Source of the DNA: Streptomyces sp. NRRL B-1347
GTDB taxonomy: Bacteria > Actinomycetota > Actinomycetes > Streptomycetales > Streptomycetaceae
Assembly (NCBI RefSeq): GCF_000720325.1
Contig: NZ_JOJM01000006.1
Coordinates: 124,001-188,000 of the forward strand
Reading direction: 5' to 3'
Length of the DNA stretch: 64,000 bases
Positions 33,118 through 42,432 of the stretch are shown here, piece after piece. Position numbers and translations under genes: made by a program. Under the pieces are notes generated by a model. The model saw nothing but the letters and a program-made list of their open reading frames with translations. It was not told the origin of the DNA and made no database searches. Position 1 is the first letter of the stretch. Every line of letters begins with the position of its first letter.

Positions 33118-34389
33118 GTGCGTCGTCGTCTCATCAACTCGACCCTCGCAGTCGTACTCGTAGTGATCGCCGTCTTCGGCGTCTCACTCGTGATCGTCGA
33201 GACCCGCACGATCAGCAACAGCGCCCAGGAGCGCGTGAACTCCGAGGCCGTCCGCCTCGCGAGCATCGTGGACAGCCGCCTCATCAGCGACGAGCGGGTC
33301 AGCGGCGCGATCCTGCGGGAGCAGGTGGACACGGACCGGTACGCCCGCATCGACATCCCCGGCCGCGCCCCCATCGAGGTCGGCACCCGCCCGACGGGCG
33401 ACGTCATCCGGGCCACGGAGGACGGCGAGGAGGGCGAGAAGGTCACCGTCGAGGAGCCCCGCACCGCCGTCACCCAGGAGGTCGGCCGCACCCTGCTGAT
33501 CATCGGCGGCGTGGCCCTGCTCGCCATCGTGGCCGCGGTCCTGCTCGCCGTACGCCAGGCGAACCGCCTCGCGTCCCCGCTCACGGACCTCGCGGAGACC
33601 GCCGAGCGGCTTGGCTCGGGCGACCCGCGCCCCCGCCACCGCCGCTACGGCGTGCCGGAGCTCGACCGGGTCGCGGACGTCCTGGACTCCAGCGCGGAGC
33701 GGATCGCCCGCATGCTCACCGCCGAGCGCCGCCTCGCCGCCGACGCCTCGCACCAGCTGCGCACCCCGCTGACCGCCCTCTCCATGCGCCTGGAGGAGGT
33801 CGCCGTCACCGACGACCTGGACACGGTGAAGGAGGAGGCGACGATCGCGCTGACCCAGGTGGAGCGGCTCACCGACGTCGTGGAGCGGCTGCTCACCAAC
33901 TCCCGCGACCCGCGCACCGGCTCCGCGGTCTCCTTCGACCTGGACGAGGTGATCAAGCAGCAGCTGGAGGAGTGGCGCCCCGCCTACCGCAGCGCGGGCC
34001 GCGCCATCGTCAGCTCCGGCAAGCGCCACCTCCAGGCCGTCGGCACGCCGGGCGCGGTCGCCCAGGTCCTGGCGGCGCTGATCGAGAACTCACTGATGCA
34101 CGGCGGCGGCACCGTGGCCCTGCGCACCCGCGTCACCGGCAACCAGGCCGTCATCGAGGTCACGGACAGCGGCCCGGGCGTGCCCGCCGACCTCGGCGCG
34201 CGGATCTTCGAGCGCACCATCAGCGGCCGCAATTCGACAGGGATCGGCCTCGCCGTGGCCCGGGATCTGGCCGAAGCGGACGGGGGCCGCCTGGAGATGC
34301 TCCAAGGGAAGCCGCCGGTGTTCGGCCTGTTCCTGTCCCGTACGCCGGTCCACAGGGAAGACCGCCACGAGGGCGAGACCGTGCGCTGA
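33118..34389 (+). CDS. Sensor histidine kinase
   Basis: A 423-residue kinase with membrane helices at about 7-27 and 125-146 enclosing a short extracellular sensor (about 95 residues), then a HAMP linker. The HisKA domain has His212 in DASHQLRTPLTAL. The ATPase domain has the N box ENSLMHGG, DSGPGVP and GIGLAVARDLAEADGG. It should phosphorylate the response regulator just upstream. The GTG at 33118 has GGAGGG upstream. The signal sensed is unknown. Confidence 0.92.
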   Translation: MRRRLINSTLAVVLVVIAVFGVSLVIVETRTISNSAQERVNSEAVRLASIVDSRLISDERVSGAILREQVDTDRYARIDIPGRAPIEVGTRPTGDVIRATEDGEEGEKVTVEEPRTAVTQEVGRTLLIIGGVALLAIVAAVLLAVRQANRLASPLTDLAETAERLGSGDPRPRHRRYGVPELDRVADVLDSSAERIARMLTAERRLAADASHQLRTPLTALSMRLEEVAVTDDLDTVKEEATIALTQVERLTDVVERLLTNSRDPRTGSAVSFDLDEVIKQQLEEWRPAYRSAGRAIVSSGKRHLQAVGTPGAVAQVLAALIENSLMHGGGTVALRTRVTGNQAVIEVTDSGPGVPADLGARIFERTISGRNSTGIGLAVARDLAEADGGRLEMLQGKPPVFGLFLSRTPVHREDRHEGETVR

Positions 34390-34432
34390 AGCCGCCGGGT
34401 CGCACCGCCGCACGGACCCTCGTCGGCGCAGG

Positions 34433-34963
34433 TCAGGCCGAGCGCCGCCCGCCCGATGCGGGCTGCCGACCGCCGTCGGTCCCCTCGGCGTCCTCCAGGA
34501 ACGATTCGGCATCCGCGACCGCAGCGCGCGCGGGCAGGGCCCGGAACACCCAGGTGCGGTAGGACCAGAAGCGGAACAGCGTGGCGATGCCCATGCCGAG
34601 GAACTTGAAGACGTTCGTCTGGAGCTTGCTGTCCCAGTCGAACCCGTACGTCGCGACGTACAGGACGCCGTTCTCGATCACCAGGCCGACGACGCTGAAC
34701 AGCAGGAAGAGCGTCAGCTCCTTGGTGCGGCCGCCCTTGTCCCGGTCACGGTAGGTGAAGTAGCGGAACCCCACGTAGTTGCAGCAGATCGCGACCACCG
34801 TCGCGATGACGCTGGCGCGCACCACCTGGAGGTCGGTGAGGTGGCGTACGAGGTTGAAGACGGCGAAGTTCACCAGCGTCCCCACCGCGCCCACGGCCCC
34901 GAACTTGGCCACTTCCCGCGCGAGCTGGTCCAGTCGCGCCCGCAGTGCGCCTCGGTCCGTCAT
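34433..34963 (-). CDS. GtrA-family membrane protein
   Basis: A 176-residue protein with four membrane helices and GtrA-like motifs (KFGAVGAVGTLVNFAVFNL, NYVGFRYFTYRDR, NVFKFLGMGIATLFRFWSYRTWVF). Family members are thought to move lipid-linked sugars or assist glycosyltransferases in decorating cell-surface polymers. It is convergent with the kinase gene and divergent from purK. No partner glycosyltransferase is next to it, although several lie further right. Confidence 0.88.
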   Translation of the reverse strand: MTDRGALRARLDQLAREVAKFGAVGAVGTLVNFAVFNLVRHLTDLQVVRASVIATVVAICCNYVGFRYFTYRDRDKGGRTKELTLFLLFSVVGLVIENGVLYVATYGFDWDSKLQTNVFKFLGMGIATLFRFWSYRTWVFRALPARAAVADAESFLEDAEGTDGGRQPASGGRRSA

Positions 34964-35222
34964 GGTTGGTCGCCCCAGCCCCCGTGATTGGTGTCCATCG
35001 GTCGTGTTCCCGGTGTCCGTCGGTCGTACCGGCCGGTCGTGCCGGTCGTGCCGTGCTGCCGATCGCGCTGCCGCCTCGTGTGCGGTTTCCCCGGTCGCGT
35101 CAACCCAGCCATGCTAACCAGCCCCTCCCTCCGGCGCGCGGGGACGCCGCTCATTCCGTGGCACGCCTGTGACGCCGGAGCACGGGATCGGGCCGTTCCC
35201 GGATGGCCGATACCCTGTGGGT

Positions 35223-36374
35223 GTGACGTTCCCGGTAGTCGGCATGGTCGGCGGGGGGCAGCTCGCTCGTATGACCCACGAGGCGGGCATCCCGCTAGGC
35301 ATCAGGTTCAAGCTCCTCAGTGACACTCCGCAGGATTCCGCGGCGCAGGTCGTCAGCGACGTCGTCATCGGCGACTATCGCGACCTGGACACGCTGCGTG
35401 ACTTCGCGCGGGGCTGCGACGTGATCACCTTCGATCACGAACACGTACCCACCGAGCATCTACGGGCCCTGGAGGCGGACGGCATCCCCGTGCGTCCGGG
35501 GCCCGACGCATTGGTGCACGCCCAGGACAAGGGGGTGATGCGCGCGAAGCTGGACGAGCTCGGGGTGCCCTGCCCCCGCCACCGCATCGTGGAGGACCCG
35601 GCGGACGTCGTGGCCTTCGCGGCGGAGGGCGCCACGGAGGGTGACGGGTTCCCGGTCATCCTGAAGACCGTCCGCGGCGGGTACGACGGCAAGGGCGTCT
35701 GGGTCGTACGCTCCGCAGCCGACGCCGCCGAGCCGTTCAGGGCGGGCGTGCCGGTCCTGGCGGAGGAGATGGTCGACTTCGCCAGGGAGCTGGCCGCGAA
35801 CGTCGTGCGCTCGCCGCACGGCCAGGCCGTCGCGTACCCGGTCGTGGAGTCCCGGCAGGTCGACGGCGTCTGCGACACCGTGATCGCGCCCGCCCCCGAC
35901 CTCAGCGACGAACTGGCCGGTCAGGCCCAGGAGCTGGCCCTGCGCGTGGCCCAGGAGCTCGGCGTGGTCGGGCACCTCGCCGTCGAGCTGTTCGAGACCC
36001 GCGACGGCCGCGTCCTGGTCAACGAGCTCGCGATGCGACCGCACAATTCCGGCCACTGGAGCCAGGACGGCGCCGTGACCTCCCAGTTCGCCAACCACGT
36101 CCGGGCGGTCCTCGACCTGCCCCTGGGCGACCCGCGCCCGCGCGCGAAGTGGACGGTCATGGCGAACGTCCTGGGCGGCGACTACCCCGACATGTACACC
36201 GCGTACCTGCACTGCATGGCGCGCGACCCGCAGCTGAAGATCCACATGTACGGCAAGGACGTGAAGCCCGGCCGCAAGGTCGGACACGTCAACACCTACG
36301 GCGACGACCTGGACGAGGTACTCGACCGCGCCCGTCACGCTGCCGGCTACCTCAGAGGGACCATCACCGAATGA
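35223..36374 (+). CDS. purK: N5-carboxyaminoimidazole ribonucleotide synthase
   Basis: PurK (383 residues), an ATP-grasp enzyme, makes N5-CAIR from AIR, bicarbonate and ATP in purine synthesis. Visible are [11 protein letters not shown] at the N-terminus, GGYDGKGVW for ATP binding, and [25 protein letters not shown] for the metal/ATP site. The GTG at 35223 is six bases after a TACCCT -10-like box (35211-35216), suggesting a leaderless mRNA; another GTG two codons earlier is possible. The stop overlaps the purE start as ATGA. Confidence 0.93.
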   Translation: MTFPVVGMVGGGQLARMTHEAGIPLGIRFKLLSDTPQDSAAQVVSDVVIGDYRDLDTLRDFARGCDVITFDHEHVPTEHLRALEADGIPVRPGPDALVHAQDKGVMRAKLDELGVPCPRHRIVEDPADVVAFAAEGATEGDGFPVILKTVRGGYDGKGVWVVRSAADAAEPFRAGVPVLAEEMVDFARELAANVVRSPHGQAVAYPVVESRQVDGVCDTVIAPAPDLSDELAGQAQELALRVAQELGVVGHLAVELFETRDGRVLVNELAMRPHNSGHWSQDGAVTSQFANHVRAVLDLPLGDPRPRAKWTVMANVLGGDYPDMYTAYLHCMARDPQLKIHMYGKDVKPGRKVGHVNTYGDDLDEVLDRARHAAGYLRGTITE

Positions 36375-36898
36375 GCACTCCCGTTGTCGGCATCGTCATG
36401 GGCTCCGACTCCGACTGGCCCGTCATGGAGGCCGCCGCCAAGGCCCTCGACGAGTTCGAGATCCCCTACGAGGTCGACGTCGTCTCCGCGCACCGCATGC
36501 CGCACGAGATGATCGCGTACGGCGAGCAGGCCGCGGAGCGCGGCCTGAAGGCGATCGTCGCGGGCGCGGGCGGCGCCGCGCACCTGCCCGGCATGCTGGC
36601 GTCGGTGACCCCGCTGCCCGTGATCGGCGTCCCGGTCCCGCTGAAGTACCTCGACGGCATGGACTCCCTGCTCTCCATCGTGCAGATGCCCGCGGGCGTG
36701 CCGGTCGCGACGGTCTCGGTGGGCGGCGCGCGCAACGCGGGCCTGCTCGCCGCCCGGATGCTCGCCGCGCACGACCCCGAACTGCTCGGCCGGATGCGGG
36801 AGTTCCAGCAGGAGCTGAACGACCAGGCGACCGAGAAGGGCAAGCGCCTGCGCGCCAAGGTCGAGGGCGCGGGTTCCGGCTTCGGCTTCGGGAAGTGA
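36371..36898 (+). CDS. purE: N5-carboxyaminoimidazole ribonucleotide mutase
   Basis: PurE class I (175 residues) converts N5-CAIR to CAIR. The [10 protein letters not shown] loop, the SAHRMPHEM catalytic His and the [11 protein letters not shown] loop are intact. Its ATG overlaps the purK TGA (ATGA), so the two are translationally coupled, as usual for purK-purE. Confidence 0.95.
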   Translation: MSTPVVGIVMGSDSDWPVMEAAAKALDEFEIPYEVDVVSAHRMPHEMIAYGEQAAERGLKAIVAGAGGAAHLPGMLASVTPLPVIGVPVPLKYLDGMDSLLSIVQMPAGVPVATVSVGGARNAGLLAARMLAAHDPELLGRMREFQQELNDQATEKGKRLRAKVEGAGSGFGFGK

Positions 36899-36937
36899 CC
36901 CCGTGACAGCGCGCGCGATCGACGGAACAGTGATCGC

Positions 36938-38134
36938 ATGACGAAGCTGCCCGACTCCCTGGACCGAGCCCGTTCCCTGCTCGCCGAGTTCCCCGTCGTG
37001 GACGGTCACAACGACCTGCCGTGGGCGCTGCGCGAGAAGGCCGGGTACGACCTCGACCGCCTGGACGTCGCCGCCGACCAGACGGGCCGGCTCCACACGG
37101 ACCTGGCCCGGCTGCGCGCCGGCGGCGTCGGCGCGCAGTACTGGTCGGTGTACGTGCGCACCGACATGGCGGGCGACGACGCGGTCAGCGCGACGCTCGA
37201 ACAGATCGACTGCGTGCGCAGGCTGCTCGACCGCCACCCGGCCGAGCTGCGCCGCGCGCTGACCGCCGCCGACATGGAGGCGGCCCGCGCGGAGGGCCGC
37301 ATCGCGTCCCTGATGGGCGCCGAGGGCGGCCACTCGATCAACAACTCCCTCGCCACGCTGCGGGCGTTGTACGCGCTCGGCGTGCGCTACATGACGCTGA
37401 CGCACAACGACAACATCGCCTGGGCGGACTCGGCGACGGACGCCCCGGGCGTCGGCGGCCTGTCCGCGTTCGGCCACGAGGTGGTCCGGGAGATGAACCG
37501 CCTCGGCATGCTGGTGGACCTCTCGCACGTGGCGGCGACCACGATGCGGGCGGCCCTGGACACCTCCGAGGCGCCGGTGATCTTCTCGCACTCCTCGGCG
37601 CGCGCGGTCTGCGACCACCCGCGCAACGTCCCGGACGACGTCCTGGAGCGGCTGCCCGCCAACGGCGGCGTGGCGATGGCGACCTTCGTCCCGAAGTTCG
37701 TCCTCCAGGCAGCGGTCGACTGGACCCTCGCGGCCGACGACAACATGCGGGCGCACGGCTTCCACCACCTGGACACCACCCCGGAGGCCATGAAGGTGCA
37801 CGCGGCCTTCGAGGAGTCGACCCCGCGCCCGATCGCCACCGCCGCCACGGTCGCCGACCACCTCGACCACATGCGCGAGGTCGCGGGCATCGACCACATC
37901 GGCATCGGCGGGGACTACGACGGCACGGCGTTCACCCCGTCCGGCCTCGACGACGTCTCCGGCTATCCGAACCTCGTCGCGGAGCTCCTCGACCGCGGCT
38001 GGTCCGCGCCCGACCTCGCCAAGCTGACCTGGCAGAACGCGGTCCGGGTGCTCGGCGCGGCGGAGGACGTGGCCCGGGACGCCCAGGCCCGCAGGGGCCC
38101 GTCGATCGCGACCCTGGAGCAGCTGGACGGCTGA
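36938..38134 (+). CDS. M19 membrane-dipeptidase-type zinc peptidase
   Basis: A 398-residue M19 (renal dipeptidase) enzyme that hydrolyses dipeptides, commonly with a C-terminal D-residue. The binuclear zinc site is complete: His24 and Asp26 in [11 protein letters not shown], Glu129 in GAEGGHSI, His197 in DLSHVA and His218 in FSHSSARAV, with the later Asp in GGDYDG. No signal peptide is present. A close S. coelicolor relative is an L-Xaa-D-Xaa dipeptidase, to my recollection. It follows purE by 39 bases. Its degenerate paralogue lies at 42433-43554. Confidence 0.92.
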   Translation: MTKLPDSLDRARSLLAEFPVVDGHNDLPWALREKAGYDLDRLDVAADQTGRLHTDLARLRAGGVGAQYWSVYVRTDMAGDDAVSATLEQIDCVRRLLDRHPAELRRALTAADMEAARAEGRIASLMGAEGGHSINNSLATLRALYALGVRYMTLTHNDNIAWADSATDAPGVGGLSAFGHEVVREMNRLGMLVDLSHVAATTMRAALDTSEAPVIFSHSSARAVCDHPRNVPDDVLERLPANGGVAMATFVPKFVLQAAVDWTLAADDNMRAHGFHHLDTTPEAMKVHAAFEESTPRPIATAATVADHLDHMREVAGIDHIGIGGDYDGTAFTPSGLDDVSGYPNLVAELLDRGWSAPDLAKLTWQNAVRVLGAAEDVARDAQARRGPSIATLEQLDG

Positions 38135-38153
38135 CGGGGCGTCATCGGAGGTG

Positions 38154-38181
38154 AAGGGCGCGGCTCTTGGGCCGCGCCCTT
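38154..38181 (+). terminator. Terminator after the dipeptidase gene
   Basis: A perfect 11-bp stem (AAGGGCGCGGC, 6-base loop) followed by TTT lies 19 bases past the stop. Confidence 0.8.
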
Positions 38182-38276
38182 TCGCCGTCCTTCATTCTTG
38201 AACGATCAGTCCATATGGGTTACCGTCCTCGCAGGGGTAATGAACTGAGCAGTCCAAAACTCTCCGAGGAGACGTC

Positions 38277-39197
38277 ATGTCCGACACCGCGAACACCGTG
38301 CCCACCGACGAGGAGCTGGCCCGTTCCCTGGAGGGCGACTTCACCAGCGCGCACGCCGAGGTGAACGGCGTCCGGCTGCACTACGTGGCGGGCGGCAGCG
38401 GCGACCCGCTCGTCCTGCTCGGCGGCTGGCCGCAGACCTGGTGGCAGTTCCACAAGGTCATGCCGGCCCTCGCGCGCCGCTACCGCGTCATCGCCGTGGA
38501 CCTGCGCGGCATGGGCGGCTCGTCGAAGCCCGCGTCCGGCTACGACAAGAAGACGATGGCCCAGGACGTGTACGAGCTGGTCCGCCACCTCGGCCACGAC
38601 CGCGTGCACGTCGCCGGGCACGACATCGGCGCGATGGTCGCCCACTCCTTCGCCGCCAACCACCCCGAGGCCACCCGGAAGCTGGCCCTCCTGGACGTGG
38701 CGCACCCGGACCCGAGCCTGCGCGGGCTCACCCTGCTCCCGGCCGTCGACGCCGGGACCGACTGGGAGACCGCTCCCGGCATCTACCTGTGGTGGTTCGC
38801 GTTCAACCAGGTCAAGGGCCTGCCGGAGCGACTGCTCGACGGCCGGATCGGCATCCTCAACGACTGGCTCTTCGGCTACATGCTCAAGGACCAGTCCTCG
38901 ATCGACGAGCGCTCGCGCGCGGTGTACGCCGCGGCCTACGCCACGCCCGACGCGATGCGCGCGGGCAACGCCTGGTACCAGTCGTTCCTGCGGGACATCG
39001 ACGACTTCGAGACGTACGACCGGGTGAGCGCCCCCGTCCTCGCGCTCGCGGGCCACCACAACTACGACTACCTGAGCGCCGTCCTGCCCGGCCACGCCTC
39101 GGACGTCCGCGTCGAGCGGATCGCGGACAGCGGCCACTACCTCCCCGAGGAGCAGCCGGAGCAGGTGACGGCGGAGCTGACGGAGTTCTTCGGCTGA
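38277..39197 (+). CDS. Alpha/beta-hydrolase, epoxide-hydrolase-like
   Basis: A 306-residue hydrolase of the epoxide hydrolase/haloalkane dehalogenase group. The nucleophile is Asp in VAGHDIGAMVA, the catalytic His is in DSGHYLPEEQP, and the oxyanion motif reads GGWPQTWW where many relatives have HGFP. An acidic partner is likely in the region before the final His. The substrate is unknown. The ATG at 38277 has GAGGAG upstream. It is transcribed alone after a terminator, toward the broken GNAT gene. Confidence 0.8.
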   Translation: MSDTANTVPTDEELARSLEGDFTSAHAEVNGVRLHYVAGGSGDPLVLLGGWPQTWWQFHKVMPALARRYRVIAVDLRGMGGSSKPASGYDKKTMAQDVYELVRHLGHDRVHVAGHDIGAMVAHSFAANHPEATRKLALLDVAHPDPSLRGLTLLPAVDAGTDWETAPGIYLWWFAFNQVKGLPERLLDGRIGILNDWLFGYMLKDQSSIDERSRAVYAAAYATPDAMRAGNAWYQSFLRDIDDFETYDRVSAPVLALAGHHNYDYLSAVLPGHASDVRVERIADSGHYLPEEQPEQVTAELTEFFG

Positions 39198-39203
39198 GGG
39201 GCC

Positions 39204-39583
39204 CTAGCGGGCGTCCCGCCACATCAGCCAAACCGGCCGGGCGTCGAGCGGCAGGCTCAGCTCGCGCCGCACCGCGAAGCCGAAGTGCTCGTAGAACGGG
39301 ATGTTGTCGGCCTTGGACGACTCCAGGTAGGCGGGCCTGCCCTCCGCGTCGGCGACGGCAGCCAGAAGGAGGCGCCCGAACCGGTCCGCTCGCACAGGCC
39401 GTTGGGCCCGTAGTGGCGCGTGTAGAGCGTGGCGAAGTACCGCTCCAGGCGCTCCTCGCGGGTGCTGTCGTCGGGGAACAGCCACCGCATCATCGGGTCG
39501 GTCGCGAAGGCCCGGGTCAGCGTCGCGCTGAGCGCGGGGACGTCATCGGCGTTGACGGTCCTGGGAGTTGGTGTAAGAGCCAT
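39204..39583 (-). pseudogene. GNAT acetyltransferase with internal deletion and frameshift
   Basis: The first part (MALTPTPRTVNADD to GASFWLP) is the start of an actinobacterial GNAT acetyltransferase. The end (ADAEGRPAYLESSKADN through PVWLMWRDAR) is the C-terminal segment that normally follows the acetyl-CoA-binding core. The two are in different frames and meet at about 39345-39365. The central part, including the R/Q-x-x-G-x-G/A acetyl-CoA loop, is missing: roughly 126 codons remain of about 200. The product cannot be a working acetyltransferase. Confidence 0.75.
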
Positions 39584-39654
39584 GTGGCTGATTGTGCAGA
39601 TCGGGTGATCGTCCGGTGGGGCGGGGGTCCCCAACTCGCCTGCCCCACACGGCA

Positions 39655-39690
39655 GTCGCCCCCTTCCCGCGGCTGCGGAAAGGGGGCGAC
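39655..39690 (-). terminator. Terminator of the acyl-CoA dehydrogenase gene
   Basis: A 16-bp stem with one mismatch and a 4-base loop (GTCGCCCCCTT half) lies 11 bases beyond the minus-strand stop. Confidence 0.7.
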
Positions 39691-39700
39691 GCGAGCGGTG

Positions 39701-40858
39701 TTACGGCAGGTTGCGTGCCATCACGATCCGCTGCACCTGATTCGTGCCTTCGTAAATCTGCGTGATCTTGGCGTCGCGCATCATGCGCTCGACCGGGTAG
39801 TCACGGGTGTAGCCGTAGCCGCCGAGGAGCTGGACGGCGTCCGTGGTGACCTCCATGGCGATGTCGGAGGCGAAGCACTTGGCCGCGGCGCCGAGGTAGG
39901 TGAGGTCGGCGTCGCCGCGCTCGGAGGCGGCCGCGGCCTGGTAGGTCAGGGCGCGGGCGGCGGAGATCTTCATCGCCATGTCGGCGAGCATGAACTGGAT
40001 GCCCTGGAAGTCGGCGATCGGCTTGCCGAACTGCTTGCGCTCCTGGACGTAGCCCTTGCCGTAGTCCAGGGCGCCCTGGGCGATGCCGAGGGCCTGGGCG
40101 GCGATCGTGATGCGGGTGTGGTCGAGCGTCTTCATCGCCGTGGCGAAGCCCGTGCCCTCCTCGCCGATCATGCGGTCGGCGGGGATGCGGACGTTGTCCA
40201 GGTAGACCTCGCGGGTCGGCGAGCCCTTGATGCCGAGCTTCTTCTCCGGGGCGCCGAAGGAGACGCCCTCGTCGCCCTTCTCCACGACGAAGGCGCTGAT
40301 GCCCTTGGAGCGCTTCTCGGGGTCGGTGACGGCCATGACCGTGTAGTAGTCGGAGACGCCCGCGTTGGTGATCCAGCGCTTCACGCCGTTCAGCACGTAG
40401 GAGTCGCCGTCGCGCACGGCCTTGGTCTTCATGCCCGCCGCGTCCGAGCCCGCGTCCGGCTCCGAGAGGCAGTACGAGAACATGCCGTCGCCCTTGGCCA
40501 GCGGCGTCATGTACTTCTTCTTCAGCTCCTCGGAGCCGGAGAGGATCACGGGCAGCGAGCCCAGCTTGTTCACGGCCGGGATGAGGGAGGACGACGCGCA
40601 GACGCGGGCCACCTCCTCGATCACGATGACCGTGGCGAGCGCGTCGGCGCCCGCGCCGCCGTAGCTCTCCGGTACGTGCACCGCGTGCAGGTCGGCGGCC
40701 ACCAGGGCGTCCAGGGCCTCCTGCGGGAAGCGGGACTCCTCGTCGACGGCGGCGGCGAACGGCGCGATCTTCGACTCGGCGAGCGAGCGGATCGTGTCGC
40801 GGAGCATGACGTGCTCCTCGGACGGGCGGTACAGGTCGAAGTCAGCCGATCCGGCCAA
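39701..40858 (-). CDS. Acyl-CoA dehydrogenase
   Basis: A 385-residue flavoprotein that introduces the 2,3 double bond in acyl-CoA, passing electrons to ETF. Visible are YCLSEPDAGSDAAGM and ITNAGVSDYYTV in the mid-domain, QFGKPIADFQGIQF, QLLGGYGYTRDYPVERMMRDAKI, and the catalytic Glu in QIYEGTNQVQR near the C-terminus. The likely start is a TTG at 40858 with GAGAG just upstream. Chain-length preference is unknown. It is divergent from the UDP-glucose dehydrogenase gene. Confidence 0.92.
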   Translation of the reverse strand: MAGSADFDLYRPSEEHVMLRDTIRSLAESKIAPFAAAVDEESRFPQEALDALVAADLHAVHVPESYGGAGADALATVIVIEEVARVCASSSLIPAVNKLGSLPVILSGSEELKKKYMTPLAKGDGMFSYCLSEPDAGSDAAGMKTKAVRDGDSYVLNGVKRWITNAGVSDYYTVMAVTDPEKRSKGISAFVVEKGDEGVSFGAPEKKLGIKGSPTREVYLDNVRIPADRMIGEEGTGFATAMKTLDHTRITIAAQALGIAQGALDYGKGYVQERKQFGKPIADFQGIQFMLADMAMKISAARALTYQAAAASERGDADLTYLGAAAKCFASDIAMEVTTDAVQLLGGYGYTRDYPVERMMRDAKITQIYEGTNQVQRIVMARNLP

Positions 40859-40906
40859 GGTCTCTCACGCTCCAAGGACGCTGTGGACGCTAGTCACCCT
40901 TGCTAA

Positions 40907-40920
40907 TTACCGTTAAGTAA
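40907..40920. promoter_or_regulatory. TTAC-N6-GTAA palindrome in a divergent promoter region
   Basis: A short perfect palindrome in an unusually AT-rich part of the 220-base gap between acyl-CoA dehydrogenase and UDP-glucose dehydrogenase. A TetR/FadR-like operator is possible but the arms are only 4 bp. Confidence 0.25.
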
Positions 40921-41078
40921 CACGATGGGTACCCGAAGTTTAGGGCGCCGTCCGCGCCACCGATACGTGAGCTTGACGACAGGGGGAATCGTGCCCGGTG
41001 AGAGCCCCGGGCACGCCTGACCGCGGCCCGACTATGCTCGGGCAGCGCACCCCGGCCAGTACACCCCTGGAGCACCTC

Positions 41079-42404
41079 ATGGCCCTGAAGATCACCGTGA
41101 TCGGCACCGGCTACCTCGGCGCCACGCACGCCGCGGCCATGGCGGAGCTCGGCTTCGAGGTCCTCGGGCTCGACGTCGTGCCGGAGAAGATCGAGATGCT
41201 CACACGGGGCGAGGTCCCCATGTACGAGCCGGGCCTCGAAGACCTCCTGCGCGCCCACGTCCAGGGCATCGAGGGCGCCACCGGCCGACTGCGCTTCACC
41301 ATGGACTGGGCGGAGGTCGCCGAGTTCGGCGACGTCCACTTCATCTGTGTCAACACCCCCCAGAAGCACGGCGAGTACGCCTGCGACATGAGCTACGTCG
41401 ACGCCGCCTTCTCCTCCCTCGCCCCACACCTGCGGCCGGGCGCGCTGGTCGTCGGCAAGTCGACGGTGCCGGTCGGCTCGGCGCAGCGCCTGTCCGCGCT
41501 GCTGCCCGAGGGCACGGAGCTGGCGTGGAACCCGGAGTTCCTGCGCGAGGGCTTCGCCGTGAACGACACGCTGCACCCGGACCGGATCGTGGTCGGCGTG
41601 GACAGCGAGCGGGCCGAGAAGCTGCTGCGCGACGTGTACGCGAAGCCGGTCGCCGAGGGCGCGCCCTTCGTCGTGACGGACTTCCCGACGGCCGAGCTCG
41701 TGAAGACCTCCGCCAACTCCTTCCTCGCCACGAAGATCTCCTTCATCAACGCCATGGCCGAGGTGTGCGAGGCCGCGGGCGGCGACGTGGTGAGGCTGGC
41801 CGAGGCGCTCGGGTACGACGACCGCATCGGCGCCAAGTTCCTGCGCGCCGGGATCGGCTTCGGCGGCGGCTGTCTGCCCAAGGACATCCGCGCGTTCATG
41901 GCGCGCGCCGGCGAGCTGGGCGCCGACCAGGCCCTCACCTTCCTGCGCGAGGTCGACTCCATCAACATGCGCCGCCGCGGGCACATGGTGGAGCTGGCCC
42001 GCGAGGCCGTCGGCGGCGGCTCCTTCCTCGGCAAGCGGGTGGCCGTGCTCGGCGCGACGTTCAAGCCGGACTCGGACGACGTGCGCGACTCGCCCGCCCT
42101 GAACGTGGCCGGGCAGATCCACCTCCAGGGCGGCCAGGTCACCGTCTACGACCCCAAGGGCATGGACAACGCCCGCCGCCTCTTCCCGACGCTCGGGTAC
42201 GCCGCGTCCGCCGAGGAGGCGGTCCGCGGCGCCGACGTCGTCCTGCACCTCACGGAGTGGCGGGAGTTCCGCGACCTCGACCCCGAGGCGCTCGGCGCCG
42301 TGACGGGGCACCGGGTGCTGCTCGACGGGCGCAACGCCCTCGACCCGGAGGCCTGGCGCGCCGCGGGCTGGACCTACCGGGCCATGGGCAGGCCCGCGGC
42401 CTGA
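41079..42404 (+). CDS. ugd: UDP-glucose 6-dehydrogenase
   Basis: A 441-residue enzyme that oxidises UDP-glucose to UDP-glucuronate with 2 NAD+. The N-terminal Rossmann motif is VIGTGYLGATHAA. The catalytic Cys is in GFGGGCLPKDIRA (about residue 265), and the C-terminal UDP-binding domain has GATFKPDSDDVRDSP. UDP-glucuronate feeds wall and surface polysaccharides, matching the wall-glycopolymer genes that follow. The ATG at 41079 has GGAG nine bases upstream and begins the Rossmann strand. Confidence 0.93.
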   Translation: MALKITVIGTGYLGATHAAAMAELGFEVLGLDVVPEKIEMLTRGEVPMYEPGLEDLLRAHVQGIEGATGRLRFTMDWAEVAEFGDVHFICVNTPQKHGEYACDMSYVDAAFSSLAPHLRPGALVVGKSTVPVGSAQRLSALLPEGTELAWNPEFLREGFAVNDTLHPDRIVVGVDSERAEKLLRDVYAKPVAEGAPFVVTDFPTAELVKTSANSFLATKISFINAMAEVCEAAGGDVVRLAEALGYDDRIGAKFLRAGIGFGGGCLPKDIRAFMARAGELGADQALTFLREVDSINMRRRGHMVELAREAVGGGSFLGKRVAVLGATFKPDSDDVRDSPALNVAGQIHLQGGQVTVYDPKGMDNARRLFPTLGYAASAEEAVRGADVVLHLTEWREFRDLDPEALGAVTGHRVLLDGRNALDPEAWRAAGWTYRAMGRPAA

Positions 42405-42432
42405 CGCGGCCCCCGGCGCCCGCCCGTCCCGG

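Noticed and set aside
36938..38134. Peptide-uptake operon with the POT transporter
   Set aside because: The genes are 5 kb apart on opposite strands with unrelated genes between; only a loose functional link remains.
38200..38240. GAACGATCAGTCC sequence before the epoxide-hydrolase-like gene as a TetR operator
   Set aside because: The two halves are not complementary beyond the central GATC.
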